From Artemia franciscana (lineage: Eukaryota; Arthropoda; Branchiopoda; Anostraca; Artemiidae), in contig NC_088873.1 of the NCBI RefSeq assembly GCF_032884065.1, positions 496,001 to 560,000 on the forward strand: a DNA stretch of 64,000 nucleotides. Reading direction: 5' to 3'. Positions 1 through 12,194 of this stretch are shown one piece after another (within the stretch, counting starts at the first letter, position 1; each line of letters begins with the position of its first letter). A program made the position numbers and the translations under genes. The notes below the pieces were generated by a model. That model was not told where the DNA came from. It made no database searches and saw nothing but the letters and a program-made list of their open reading frames with translations.

Positions 1-1430
1 CGTTTTTGACGAAAAACTAAAATTTTGGACTTTAACCTTTCTTTGGGATTAGAAAAGGCCTTTTTATTTATTCCCCTGCCATTTCATATTTTACTTGACT
101 TAATTGTTAATTTCATTTTTTTTCTGGTTTTTCATTAAAACAAATGGTCGTAAGATTCCGATTCCATTCACCAATCAAACTCCCCTTTGCTTTTTAGCCT
201 TTTCACTTCTTGCTCCATAGCTGGCATCTTTAATGACAAGCTCTAGCTTTGAAAAAATCTCTCAAATGGTGTCATTTTTTGGTTTTTATTTTTATTTTCT
301 AGAAAAATGTTGTGGGTAAGTCTAAGCAGAAATATCAGAAGCAGTGATAAGTCTTCTCCCCTGACTCCTTTGATGAGACTCCCAATCTGATCCTTCACCC
401 AAATAATGTGGTTTGGAGATTTCATACAAAAGAAGCGTTATGGCAACAAACAAAAGAGTCTGAGAGTGCGTAAAACTACCAGCCAGCAGAAACAGACTTA
501 CATCCTGTATTTTGTAACACCAGCCATTTTCCAGACCTGCATTTTTACCAAATACACTTAGCGGGGTTGCTACCATCGGTTACAATCAGTGTTGCAAGTT
601 CTCTGTTAACATATTAAATAATATTTTAAAATCATTCGTCAGATCGTGGCCTCGGTAATGGATTCTTAAAGATTTACGTTAAATATTTCATGAATTTAAG
701 GTCTGATGCTGGAGTTTATCTTTAAGCTAAAAATTCGAATAAGCAAAGAAGACAAAACAAAAGAAAAAAAAAATATAAATGCTGGTATATAATTAGGTAT
801 TCGTGTGTCTTGTTCTCAACTTGAAGCGGAAAAGACAAAGACAAACTGTTTGACCTACATAGCACCGTTAACTACTATACATAAGTTTTGCAAAAGTTAA
901 GGAATTAATTAATTTTTAATTAATTAATTAAATTAATTTTAATTTTCCCGAATTTAATTAATTTTCCTTTCTACTGCAGCATGGCCCAAACCTTACCTAA
1001 ATCATTTACTACTCCTGAATGGTAGTACAAATTACAAACAAGGAACCGTTCAGGTTCCTAAATCAGGATATAATGCACTTCAAAACAACTTCTAATTCAG
1101 AAATATACAAACTCTTCACTTTTTTCAATCCAAACATGTTCACAATTGACAGTACATTGTCTTCAAATTTGAAACAATAGATAGTTCAAGTTAAAGTTCT
1201 TTCATTCTTTGACTATACATATTTGAAACTATTCACATAACATTCAAGCGGATGTCATCACACTTCTCACTCTATCTCATACAAAAAAAAGAAAAATTGC
1301 CAAAAAATATTTATTAAAATTATTGCCATTACTTATCCGATAGCTGAACGGTCGGGAGCTATCCGCAAATTAATATTTACTAATTAGCATTAATATTTAC
1401 TAATTAATATTTACTAATTAGCAGAGCTTT
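1..1430. other. AT-rich sequence without a recognised gene
   Basis: I see no convincing exon or element here. Short open frames on the minus strand (243-576) match nothing I know. A run of TTAATTAA-type palindromes lies near 900-965 and is simple AT-rich sequence. Confidence 0.5.
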
Positions 1431-1439
1431 GATTTCAGT

Positions 1440-3480
1440 TTTTAATGTTAATACCGATAGACTCTGGTCAAAAAAAGATTCGTATGTGTTCCAATTTTTA
1501 ATAATGATACTTGTAGGCAAAAATCTATACCGTTTGGAGACATTGAAAGTAATAGGAAGCTTACTTAAAGGACTATAAGTATTATATGGTCAGACTGAGG
1601 AAATGCCTGGAAAAAATGATTTAAAACAATCTGGTAGCAGATCCTTTAGATAACGGACACGGAAAGGTATACATTGAAAAGCTAAAATTTGTCTAACCGA
1701 TATGATATTAAAATAACCGTAAAGACTCTTAGATGGACATTTACCAGGAAGAGAAACTGGGGAGTAAAATAACATCTTAAGGATTCTCATTGCTTTATTT
1801 TGTAACTTCACAATAGGAGAAATATGTGACTGAAACGTACTCAAATAAACAATCGAACAATAATTAATATACTAATGAACAAGAGAAAAATAGATTGATT
1901 TTAAAGTATAAAAAGGAAGGAAAAATTTAAGACGATGCATTACACCTACGTTCCTTCCTAACTTAAGCCTTATGCTGGTGATATGAGCTTTCCAGCTTAA
2001 ATTCTGGTCAAGAATGACTCCAAGATACCGAGTTGTTTGCACTCGATTTATTTTTATTACTCGACTTCAATATTTTGTAACGTTGGTACTGCAGTAGAAA
2101 TTCTTGAAAAAACCATAAAAAGAGTCTTTGAAGTGTTGACAACCAATTTGTTACAATGGTACCAGTGAAGCATCTTTCTCGGTGATCATTCGAATTTGAT
2201 TTTAGAGATTGATATCTATGTCGTTGGTAGAGCTGGCTGTATCATCAGTAAACAGTAAATTGAGATCCATATCAGTCCTATGGCTGGTTAGGCTTAAAGG
2301 GAGATCGTTTACATAGATAAGAAATAACAGTGATCCAAGTATGGACCCATGAGGAACCCACACAGCATTAGATAGGTTTTCCTCATCTGAAATGTAGCCA
2401 TTCGCATCCAATATTTGTTTTATGTCCTTGAGGTAAGATTCCTCAAGATGTCCGTTCTTCATGATTTTTACCAGATTCTTGAGTTCCACTTCAGTCACGG
2501 GAGAGAGAAATATAGAAAAATTGGCGAGATGTGGTAGAAAGTTGCGAAATCCAGATTCCACATCCAAGCAGACGTTGGCCTCTCCAATCCTAGCGAAGTA
2601 TTGGTTCATTTTCTCAGCTACCTTTAGCTTACCATTCACTGTTGATCCATCCGATATATTCTTTGATTCGGGCGGCCCTTGACTTTTGCCTTTGTTAAGA
2701 CACTCGTTAATTTATTGTCCATGTCCTTTTTGGAGATCCTTCAGCTTCGAGAAATAGTTTCTCAAAATGAATGTCTTCCCCCATCTTATCAGTCTTGTAA
2801 GATAGTTTTTATAAGACTTGAATGTAGTTTCATTATTTAATTTAGGAGAGTTTGTGTTTTTAGCGTAAATTCAATTTTTTTCCTCAATACTCTTAAGCAA
2901 GCCTCTTGTTATCCAAGGCTTTACGGGTACCTGGTACTTTTTACACCTTTTATTCACAAGAGGGCAAGTTTCATTTTAAGCATTCTGAAATGTTTCAGTA
3001 AATGACCTGGATACAAATTCGACGTCATCTGGCTCCAAGCATTGCGACCAATCACTACAAAGTAACTTGGCATTGAATAGCTTAACTGAACTTCGATCTA
3101 TCCTTCAAGATTTTTTCATTTGACCGTTTTCACCGGAATACCGGAGAAACTCTCTCATAACAATAAAATGATCAGACACATCCGTAAGTATTACGTCACA
3201 TGACCCAACAGGGAAATTTACAAGTTGATTATCAATAACAGATGCATTTTGATTTGTAACCCGAATAGGAATCCAGAAGGATGGAACAAAGCCATCAGCC
3301 AATGATGTAGTAAGGGAAGTCTCTAGCCAGAGTACTCGAAGGCGCAGAATTACTTGAGTCAGGACTTACTGAAGAAGTGTCAATGTTAAAGTCTTCCATG
3401 AGAGTGATTTTTCTTTTCTTAGAAATGACCATCTTGGCAAATTCTCCAAATTTATCGAAATATTTCTTAGTTCTAGGTGG
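1440..3480 (-). pseudogene. CR1/Jockey-like LINE, internally deleted
   Basis: This is a dead non-LTR retrotransposon read right to left. At about 3480-3100 is the end of an endonuclease (EEP) domain, with LMEDFNID and ILTDVSDHF. The linker follows at 3100-2640, including KPWITRGLLKSI. Reverse transcriptase pieces VPHGSILGSLLFLIYVNDLP and LFTDDTA lie at 2370-2230; intact relatives normally read PQGSILGPLLF and FADDT. The C-terminal tail at 1850-1450 has the YNTY...NWNTYESF...LKTEIKALL pattern. The early RT domains are missing: the frame passes from the domain-0 region (KNLVKIMKNGH) almost straight to the motif before VPHGS. Stops and frame changes occur throughout, so no active protein can be made. 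The clade is inferred from domain order. Confidence 0.85.
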
Positions 3481-5283
3481 GAGGGCGGAAAGCGAGGACT
3501 TTCACCAGAACCTTTGAAGGGGTGAGAGGAAGGGCAGAGCTTTCTAATGTTCACGGTTATTATTTTATTTAGTCTTAAAATGGAATTCTATGTCACAAAG
3601 CCGAGAGTAATTTCAATTTACAGATGACGACTGTGATGTATGCAGAAAATATTAAATTTTGCCTTTATTTTTCCAAGAGAAAGAGATAGGGGGGACGAGA
3701 GAGAGAGACCAAGAAAAGAAAGCCAAAGGTTTTAAGCAGTGAGAATCTCTGTAGAACTTTTTTAAATATTTTAAAGAAATATACTTTAAAGAAATTTTAA
3801 AATAAAATACACTATTTGTACAGATTTTACTTATATGTGATTACTGAATATAAAGAAAGCCAAAATTTGGAGCAATGCTGGCTTTGGGCTTTTTCTACGT
3901 TATGAAAATTTCAGTTCATATATTTGCCTTTTAGAAGTAAAATCCTTCCTGCTAAAAGTGAGCAAGCACAAGAAATATGGATGACTTAGCTATGCATAAT
4001 ATGAGCCATATAAGAGATCTCAAGGAGAACCTAATTCATAGTGTGAATGCAATAGACCGTATCTTGGGTCTCAAGCTGTATTATCAGCTATGAGATTAAT
4101 TAATTATTTAATAATTAATTAACACATTAATTGTTTAGACTTGTTCCATGTCAGCATTCTGCACATCAAAATATCAGACCAAAAACCACAATCAATCTTG
4201 TCCACTCAAAGTCCATTTATACGAAAACTAGAGTCCAACTTTTAAGTCAACTCCTACCAGATACACAGTTTCACAAAGCCTTATCTCAAATCTTCTGTTA
4301 CAAGACATCATCACAGGTTTGTGTATGTCATAGCCAAGCCGATTTGGCAAAAGCAAAAGCCTCCAGAACCAGGGCGGTCCAAGTCAGTTTCTGCTGTTTA
4401 GTGTCTTCAAGGCACTAAGAACAAAATGAATCTTATTTTCACAACCCTTCATCCTTTCTGGTCTTTTCAATCCTTTTCTTGAGAGATTTTTCTGTCCCTT
4501 CAAAAACGTAGCCTTGGCTAGCGTTTAAAACTGTTTAGGTCCCCTACGCATGTAGTTCAATACTTAACTTACCTTAGAAATTATCTCTTTATCATTTCTG
4601 TGGCTTTTAGGCTGAATTTGTTGCTGGCCCAAATAAAGCCGTAGCAAATAAAAAACGAGCTCGAAATAACGCCATTCCCCTCCGTTGTACTCCAGAAAAG
4701 AAAAAGACGCAAAATATGAAAGTCATTCACTATTTAATCCCAGTATGTCTTCATAGCCAATCATATATTGAATGCCAACATCCTTTGTAGAAAATCCCCA
4801 GAAATAGCCAAATTGAAGAAAATCCCCAACAGAGTAAAAAACTACCAAATTTTGTAATACATCACCAACAGTGGGAAAACCGTACGCAAGCTTTTAAAGA
4901 GGACTTTAAGACTAAGTTTTTGAAGAGATGATCTGTTTCAGAAAAAACTAGTAGAGGCGAAAAGTTTGGCATATTTGAAAAAGTGGTAACGGCTAAGTGG
5001 ATGAATAACCTTTTTTTGGTGGGATTTTAACTGAGGATATAACCTCACTTATAAATTTTTATGTCCCAAAATTATCTTTAAGCAGTCTTTTCGAAAGCAT
5101 CTATACAAAACTGACCTTTAGAAATAAGACTGTAGTTCAAAAGTCCCTGATAGAAGTGATATGATGGGAATCAAAATTTTCATCTTACCGTTACCATTTA
5201 ATATGTTTTTATTATATTAAATATATAAAAGAAACATGATGACTCTCATTCCTAATGCACTGTTAATTTACATTTTCTGGTAG
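3481..5283. other. AT-rich spacer, no gene recognised
   Basis: Apart from a purine-rich stretch near 3670-3720 (GAGA-type) and an open frame at 4131-4418 with no recognisable motif, nothing here supports a gene. It could be intron or intergenic DNA. Confidence 0.4.
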
Positions 5284-5429
5284 TCCAATTGAAAAGAGAA
5301 GGAAAGAATCAGTTGTGATCTCAACACCCGCAACATCAGTGAACGCATTTGATGAGCTGATCAATCCACCAAATTCTAAGACTGCATCAGCTATAATTAC
5401 AATACAAAGATTAAAAACAGGCTACTTCA
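5284..5429 (+). CDS. candidate internal exon, function unknown
   Basis: A short open frame is bounded by an acceptor ending in ...TTTTCTGGTAG and a strong donor (GTGAGT). It would encode about 48 residues, PIEKRRKESVVIS followed by a Ser/Thr/Pro-containing segment ending LKTGYFS. Read as an exon it begins with one nucleotide completing a codon and ends one nucleotide into the next. The base composition is less AT-rich than the flanks. No domain is recognised and no partner exon was identified on this strand, so it may be a chance open frame. Confidence 0.35.
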
Positions 5430-6249
5430 GTGAGTATGTATTTTTCTCTTTTTTTTCATTGTTACTCCACTTTTATGCTTTCTTTACATGTTACAAATGA
5501 AGTAAAAGGGGACGCAAAAAGTTAAAACGGTAAATTAATTATAAAAATAAACGTATGAATTATAAAATCTATTATAGAGTTCGTGTGAGAAAGGGGAGGG
5601 GGGTCAATTTTTATTTCTCTTCAATGGCTTTGAAAAGAAATCCGTAAATAAATGAGTTGGGATTATCCAATAGCTAAATTTTTGTTGAATCGATAATATG
5701 TTCAGTGACGTACAATACTACTTTAGGAGGAATGGAGGTGAGTGTGGAGGGGGAGAGGGCGCACTTATACGCCATCTAATGTATTCCTTATTTAATTTCT
5801 AAACGTTAATTACTCTTATTTTAAAAGCTCGTTTTTTCATTTCAGTTAATGTTTTGCAGCGTAAAAACTAATTAAAACCTAAGTAAAAACGATTTGGCCT
5901 CAATATATTATTGTTTTGTTTTTCTTTTAACCAAGTGCGCGGAAGGAGTAGACATAGAAACTTGTGAAGTCCCATTTAAAAGGGTTTTAACAGGTCTCAT
6001 TTAGAGAAATTAGACCATTGGAGGAAGTGGGTGCTGCACTGTATTAGTAGTACATTTGTTAACACGGATATAACACGGATAAGGTATGAACTGTACTGTT
6101 AACAAATAAAACACACTGAATCTTAAAATGATAAAAATACATTCATACAAGAAGTACGATGAAAAATACCAATAAGTTAAAAGACACAAAGCGTACCGGA
6201 AATTTAGCCTCTCCCAGGGAGGGTTAAATTTAAAATCAACTGGCTTACA
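5430..6249. other. AT-rich spacer, no gene recognised
   Basis: No motif, long frame or clear repeat was seen. A G-rich stretch (GGGGGAGAGGGC) lies near 5750. Confidence 0.4.
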
Positions 6250-6575
6250 TTAAATCAATCAACATTTATTTGAAAAATAGAATCATAAACTCTAACAGAG
6301 CCAAATCACTGTATTTGCGCACATAGTTTGGAGATATTTGGAGGGTATTAAACATATTACCCGAAGGCACCCGTCGCAGAGGAAGACCCAAAAACACACT
6401 CCGTCGTACCTTTAACAGATACCTGCGCCAACTTTGTGCCTCCTTACAACCAGAGTGGGACGACATTATCGCTGCCTCCAGTTACAGAGACGATTGGAGA
6501 CTCTTCTTATACGCTTTGGGTGCCTCTGGAGGTATAGGAAGATCTTTGGTCTACTGTCTAGTTAAACATAGTTAG
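6250..6575 (+). pseudogene. LINE C-terminal fragment (RTE/BovB-like tail)
   Basis: One frame reads GTRRRGRPKNTLRRTFNRY, then a Trp-containing segment and DDWRLFLYALGA before a stop. The pattern GRPK-T-RR, W, and R-x-W-R...AL is typical of the extreme C-terminus of RTE-type LINE polyproteins. Only this tail is present. The next element starts within about 30 bases, so it is probably an older, truncated insertion. Confidence 0.6.
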
Positions 6576-6599
6576 AGGGGAGTTTTTATCCTAGAGGGC

Positions 6600-8422
6600 A
6601 TAGTTAGGGGGAGTTTTAAGTCCTACTTTGTTTTTAATTTATTGAAGTGATTTGGACATGTCCACTGTACTTGGCTGCAAAACCTATATATATGCTGATG
6701 ACATTGCCCTGGTAACAACTGGGAAAACATCTATTATTTTACAGTCAGTGATACAAAAAGCATTAAATAATGATCAACAATGGTGCAGCGAGAATAATAT
6801 GACATTATCACCTGAGAAAACAGTTGGCATGCTTTTCTCAAAAAATAATAATACCACAGTACCACAAGTAAATGTTGTAAATCAGCCTATTAGGCTGGAT
6901 GATTCTTTCTGCTATCTAGGCCTAAACTTTGATAGTAAAATGACATGGTTGAGACACACTGAGTATTTGTTAGGCAATATTAGGAGTAGATTAAACCTTA
7001 TAAATGTAATGTGCCTAGGGAAAAGGGGTGCTCCTTTTAAGTGTCTTAGTAAAATTATAAAGGCTGTTATTGTTAGTAAGCTTGATTATAGTAGCTTTAT
7101 ATATGGTGATGCTAGTCAGAAGAATCTAAAAAAAATTAGATACAGTGTTCCATAGTGTACTTAGGCGATCCATTGGCTGCCTAAATAGTACCCCTATTCC
7201 AGCTATGATGATTGAATTGGGGGTGAGCACGCTTAAACTACGACGTGACAGGTTACTTGTGAAGTATTTCACTAAAAAATCTATTTAAATGAGGATATAA
7301 TCAAGATGGAAATTATAAATAATTATAATAGTGATGTTAGTTTCAAGGATAGGAATACTCCAGCTTTTTATAGGTGTAATAGTTTGCTTCCAATAGAGTG
7401 CCCAAATATAGTACCCATTAATGAGATAGTTTTTGAGGATAATATATTGAATAAGCTATGTGCTTATATGAAAATAATGTGTATTTTCCTGTACCTGATC
7501 GTGGAGATAATAATAACTTGAATCTCAAACATGACTGGCTAAGACAAACTGACCACTTAAGAGACTATATACAAATTTTTACTGATGGCTCCAAGTCGGA
7601 TAAGGGTGCTGGCTGTGCAGTGGTGATCCCCAGTATGTCAGTTTAATGTAGTTTTAAGTTACCAGGGATCCTGTCTATTTTTTCAATTGAGATGATTGGC
7701 ATTGGAATTTATTAAATCATATGGGTATGCCCAGAGTTGGATGATATGCTCTGACTCAGCATCAGCCCTTAAGTACCTGATGAATGAGCATGAACCTAGT
7801 CGTGAATTAGTTTGTAATATCCACCAAATAAGTTAGGTCGTTAGAGCTTGTGGGAAGTAATATATTTCTAGTCTGGGTCCCAGCACATGTGGGAATTGCA
7901 GGAAATGAACCTGCTGATATAATGGCAAAGTGGGCTATTTTAAATGGTCAGAGTATAAGTGTAAAACCCACTCAAAATGAATATTGTACATGTATTTATA
8001 AGGTTTTATGTGATAGAGAGACCAATAATTTTATTAGAAGTTGCATAAATCCTATTTTAGAACTTTATGACTATAAGGCACCACCTGATGAACTTGTGCA
8101 TGATGTTAGATCTGTTGCTGTTACTGTTTTTAGATTGAGGACAGGTCATGCCAAAACCCGTTCAGTTTTACATAAGTGGGGGAGAGTTAGCTCACCCTTC
8201 TGTGATATTTGTAATGAGTATGATGATGTTAGGCATATTCTCATGAAGTGCACAAAATATGAAGTACAAAGAAATTTGTTTAGAAACCAAATTATAAAGT
8301 ATTTTGGTGTTTTCACAATGAGAGCAATCCTAGGTCGGGCTAAGTCCCCTAAGTGGGTCCATAGAAAGACTATGTTGTTGTTGGCTAAGTATATAAAGAG
8401 TTGTAATCTACATGACATTCTC

Positions 8423-8475
<53 letters not shown>

Positions 8476-8907
8476 GAATGTTTTGACTTCTATATTCATT
8501 GTATTGACCTTTCTTTTTTCGTATTAATGTTTCCATTTATAAATGTTTTAATTGTAATAACTGCATTAACTTATACTTTTATTGTATTGACCTTTTTATC
8601 TATCTATTTATTCTTGTATTTTAGCTTTATTTAAATCTTAATATGTTTCTTTTCACAGATATTTCAAGCAATATTAGCAGAATAGAGGTGTGATATTCAT
8701 ACTAGTGCCAGTGATTTAAGCAAGAACACTCTGTACAACGTCCTAGTATTCTCCCAAGATATCTTAAGTGTTGACGTGGCCTGTGCCAAAATTTTATTTG
8801 TGTGTTTTTCAAGGTGACGTGGCTACATAAGCCCAAATTTCAAAAGAGGATCGCACGTATACGAGCGGTTGATGCGCTCAAACGTCAACTAAACAACAAC
8901 AACAATA
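6600..8907 (+). pseudogene. 5'-truncated LINE with RT, RNase H and zinc-knuckle tail (I-like)
   Basis: The RT domain starts at motif 4 (GVLSPTLF near 6610), followed after one stop by TYIYADDIALV, the catalytic YADD box. A thumb/connection region follows to 7155. RNase H then follows in broken frames: FTDGSKSDKGAG near 7580, CSDSASALKYL near 7745 and WVPAHVGIAGNEPAD near 7870. This gives three of its acidic positions, with a likely Glu (SIEMIG) near 7685. A C-terminal zinc knuckle, CDICNEYDDVRHILMKC, lies near 8200. The stop codon at 8423-8425 abuts a 47-base T run (8426-8472), then a 3' UTR ends in short AAC repeats near 8890-8907. RNase H plus a tandem-repeat tail suggests the I group. At least four frame breaks make it inactive. 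Confidence 0.85.
8426..8472. repeat. 47-base poly(T) tract
   Basis: An uninterrupted T run lies immediately after the stop codon of the RNase H-bearing LINE and inside its 3' UTR. It may be a slippage expansion or the reverse-strand poly(A) tail of another retroposon. No second element was recognised beside it. Confidence 0.9.
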
Positions 8908-9284
8908 TAGTTAGAGACTAAAAAATTTCGGAAAACTGAGGAAAATCCTAGGCAACATGAGCAAAAAACACGAATTAATTGAAGGGAAAATAATTATGTA
9001 TTCATTACGTAATGACCAACAGATAAAGGATTTGGCTTTTTCTGCAAAAGTACAGGAGACTGAGTCGGAAACTTTTTATTCACATCAAAAGGTTATGAGA
9101 ATGTAATTTAGAAATGGTAATTATCAAGGTGGTAATTCAGACTTCTGGGCAAACCATCCCTACCTTCTAAAAACCTTTCAGTAAATAAGAATCTAAAATG
9201 GAATCAGGAGATAATGGCCCGGAAGTGAGCCACTGAGAGGATAATCACTCATTTTTGGAAGAAAATCAGATAAACTCTTTGGTT

Positions 9285-9560
9285 TTAGGCAAGGCTATTA
9301 CCCCGTATATGAAAGGGGCTGCAGAAATTACCCCGTATATGAAATTACCAGAAATTACCCCGTATATGAAAGGGGCTGTTCCCTCTTCAACGCCCTGCTC
9401 TTTACGCTAAAGTGTTTTACTGTTTTAAAAAGAAGAATTGAGGGAAAGAGTCAAAATTTAGCGTTAAGAGCGGGGCGTTGAGGAGCGAGCAGCCCCTTTC
9501 ATATACGAAGTAATTTCTGTTCGTTTTAAGTTTTAACGTCGCTCCTTACTTTCAGTTAAA
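9285..9560. repeat. Family B foldback repeat (copy 1)
   Basis: Two arms face each other. The left contains CCGTATATGAAAGGGGCTG...CCTGCTCTTTACGCTAAAG and the right is its reverse complement (TTTAGCGTTAAGAGCGGGGC...CCCCTTTCATATACG). The loop is short. The right arm runs into TTTTAAGTTTTAA, CGCTCCTTACTTTCAG. The left end carries a small local triplication of TTACCCCGTATATGAAA. The same foldback recurs about ten times in this window. Confidence 0.8.
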
Positions 9561-9599
9561 AAAAAAATAGTTTTTTTATTATTTAATAGATAAAAAGAA

Positions 9600-9985
9600 T
9601 CGGCTTGTTATGCTTTCATTAAGTTTCATTAAGGGCTACAAACCTGTGAAAATTTGCCTGGTTTAAAAAAAGGGAAAAAGATTTGCCTGGTTTAAAGGGA
9701 AAATGGAGAAACAATCAATCATCAAATCACCCCTCCTTAATTTTGAAGTTTGTCCAAATTCTTTAAGAACGACTCCTGAAACAGAAGGGTCGTTTAATTA
9801 GAACAAAAAGAGGTTTTTTAGAAGTGCTAAAATTCTTTAGCGTAAATAACAAGGTGTTACGGAAGGGCCCTTCACAATTCCCTTCAAATACGTAATAATT
9901 TCTATTCGTTTCAAGTTTTAATGTTACTCCTTACTTTCAGTTGAAAAAATTGTTCTTTTTTTATTGAATATACTACAAAATGTCG
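9600..9985. repeat. partial Family B arm
   Basis: This is a half element. TTTAGCGTAAATAACAAGG...TACGTAATAATTTC is followed by TTAATGTTACTCCTTACTTT and a poly(T)/ATTTAAT stretch. The matching left arm is missing. Confidence 0.6.
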
Positions 9986-10533
9986 GCTTGAATTATTTTC
10001 ACAATATTGAAACCTTATCCCAAGCCCAACAAAGTTAAATTTACAGCTACACAATGCATTATCTGTGCTAATCATGGCCAATAAAATACAAAAAACGCGA
10101 AGTGACTACTAATATTCTTATAAAATTAAAGTTATTAGTTAGTGACTATTGAGCCACAAGTAGTGTCAATCCTGGGTTCTGTCTATCTAAAAGGAAAGTT
10201 TACTTCTAGAAAATGTTATGAACCAATAAATTTTGCCCTTTTATTGGCTTAGCCTTTCTAAAAAAAAGCCAATCAGGTTCTAAGAAAAGGAGCTATTTAC
10301 CTCTCAAGGAATGGTATTTTCTTGCTTGTCTGTATCTGTCAATCCGGGTTAGTTAAACTAGTTTCTAAAGGTATGGCTATTTTTCTCTTCAGAAATAATA
10401 AGCGATATAATTTACTTGAGCACATGCGTCACAGAAATTGAATTACTGAATAAAACCATGCTTTTTAATACGACTGTATAGAAACTTTATTTTACTATTT
10501 CACTTGGTAACAAATAAGAAAAAAAAAACTTAC
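9986..10533. other. TPK1 downstream intron or spacer
   Basis: Searched on the minus strand for the missing TPK1 C-terminal exon (expected motif around VSTSN and a Trp-containing end). Nothing convincing was found. Confidence 0.4.
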
Positions 10534-10789
10534 TCATATCCCATTTGAGGCCTTTTGTAGTAACACGTGCGGGCTTATTCCCAGCAGGAATGACCGCACA
10601 CCATTTACGTTTGGTGTCTTCATCAATGTGTATTACATGATCTCCAGGAGAGAGGCACCACGTTATGCTATTATTGGCAACTAAGTAGATTTCCATTCCT
10701 TGTTGACATCGTCGAATAATTTCATTGGTATTCTGGATAATGTGGTCTAACCTGCCAGAACTGTCAACAAATACTAGAAAATACTCAAC
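10534..10789 (-). CDS. TPK1: thiamine pyrophosphokinase, exon 3
   Basis: This exon encodes the second, thiamine-binding half of thiamine pyrophosphokinase, which transfers pyrophosphate from ATP to thiamine to give thiamine diphosphate and AMP in the cytosol. The acceptor TTTTATTTTAG precedes GTT GAG (phase 0) and the donor is GTAAGT after GATATGA (phase 1). The 85 residues start VEYFLVFVDSSGRLDHIIQ, aligning with the family's G-G-x-x-G-R-x-D-Q region, and end with VIPAGNKPARVTTKGLKWD, matching the conserved P-x-G...T-T-x-G-L-K-W block. The usual paired glycines before GR are here VDSS, which is a real divergence. Splice phase matches exon 2 exactly. The following C-terminal exon (about 40 residues in animal TPK1) was not found. 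Confidence 0.9.
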
Positions 10790-12190
10790 CTAAAATAAAA
10801 AGCCTACTATAAACAGAGCCTAGTGCAAGTACTTCAAACAGCTCATCGCAGCACCATGCCTGTTGATGCTAATATATTTTAAGCACTCTTCTATTCTGCC
10901 ACACTTTGTTCAGGGTTTGCAAATGGGTTTCATAAGACTCCAAAAATAAAATGACTGAAAATAAGCAAAACACTAAATAAGATCTACGAACGCTTCCAGA
11001 GCTACTTTTTGGCTAAGAAGTTAAAGTAGGGAAAGTTTTTTGAAAAAATACAATTAACAGTGGCTAGTTTTATTAAAGGATTTAAATTTAATCATTTATT
11101 AATATTCATTGGTGAAAAATTCAACATGAAAAACCTGAGAAGTGACCCATCTCAGAAATAGTGAGTACCATATGGTAATTGCTATTTTATTATTATTTAT
11201 TGGAAAATAAACAGAGAAAGCAAAAGACGAAGCAATAAACGAAAGAAAAAAAAAGAAGAAATACACACTGAGCGCGAAGACAAACACTAAAAAAACACAA
11301 CAAAATGTCTTAACTACTGGGCAGCACCGTTGACCCGGGATGATTCACTTCGGCAAACAAGAATTATAAGCACGAAAATAAACCATAAATAAGTAACACA
11401 ATTTAAAAAATACAACACGATATAAGGACATAGCACAGACATACAAAAATACAAAATTTTGAAAAAGGCGGAGCAAAAGAGATCGAGAGAAAAAGGAAAA
11501 ACCAACAACCACAAGATGAAAAAGAGGCTCAGAATACCATTCCTGGGCGGTCATAAATTCCTGGGCCAGGCATGGCTCTCGTCAAGCATAAAAAACATTC
11601 AATGTAAAATAAAAGTCTCTGTAGACAATATTTACTATTACAACTACTGAATACTCATCAATGCATCCGGATGCCAGTACACGTTAATATACGTAAATAC
11701 CAACGTAAATACACACGTACATACGTAAATACCTACACACGTTCCTCCTTTGTCCTACCCTCTTCCTGTCCGAACTGCAGAACAGTCACTTAAGTTGGTA
11801 AGAAAAAAAATATAAATAACCCATTTTCACCCTGCTTTTGACATTGAACTTGCTCTGTAAAAGTAGAAGATGTTGGACCAAGCGACAAGGAGTTGGTTTG
11901 AAAGGTTTCCTCTATATGTTTTCTCAGACTTATCTTGCAGATAGGAATACTGTTGTTTCATGCTTGCATTTTTTCTCTCATTAAAACACATTTCCCCTTA
12001 AAATTTCAGTCTGACTAGTCAAATATTTGTTTCTCTCTCAAAAATTGAAAATTACTCGTCACAGAAAAAATTTCTGTGCTGAGTACATTTGGCTGCTCTA
12101 GTCGTGCATGATATTGATTAAGTAATAAAAAAAAACAAGTTTTAAAATAGAACCAAGTATTAAATCATTTTTTGGATTTAATTTCTGATC
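10790..12190. other. TPK1 intron 2, unique part
   Basis: AT-rich intronic DNA. Open frames at 11314-11554 on the minus strand are low-complexity Phe/Leu/Tyr-rich reads and are not supported. Near 11680-11735 is a short degenerate run of TACGTAAATAC repeats. Confidence 0.5.
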
Positions 12191-12194
12191 ATTT

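Noticed and set aside
4131-4418. 95-residue plus-strand protein
   Set aside because: No motif, homologous pattern or splice sites; the start is not an ATG with context.
8426-8472. T47 tract as the end of the LINE
   Set aside because: The sequence continues with a UTR-like stretch ending in AAC repeats at about 8907, a better 3' end for an RNase H-bearing LINE.
1-10533. Last exon of TPK1 on the minus strand
   Set aside because: Scanned for a phase-1 exon with VSTSN-like and terminal Trp motifs; no candidate was good enough to report.
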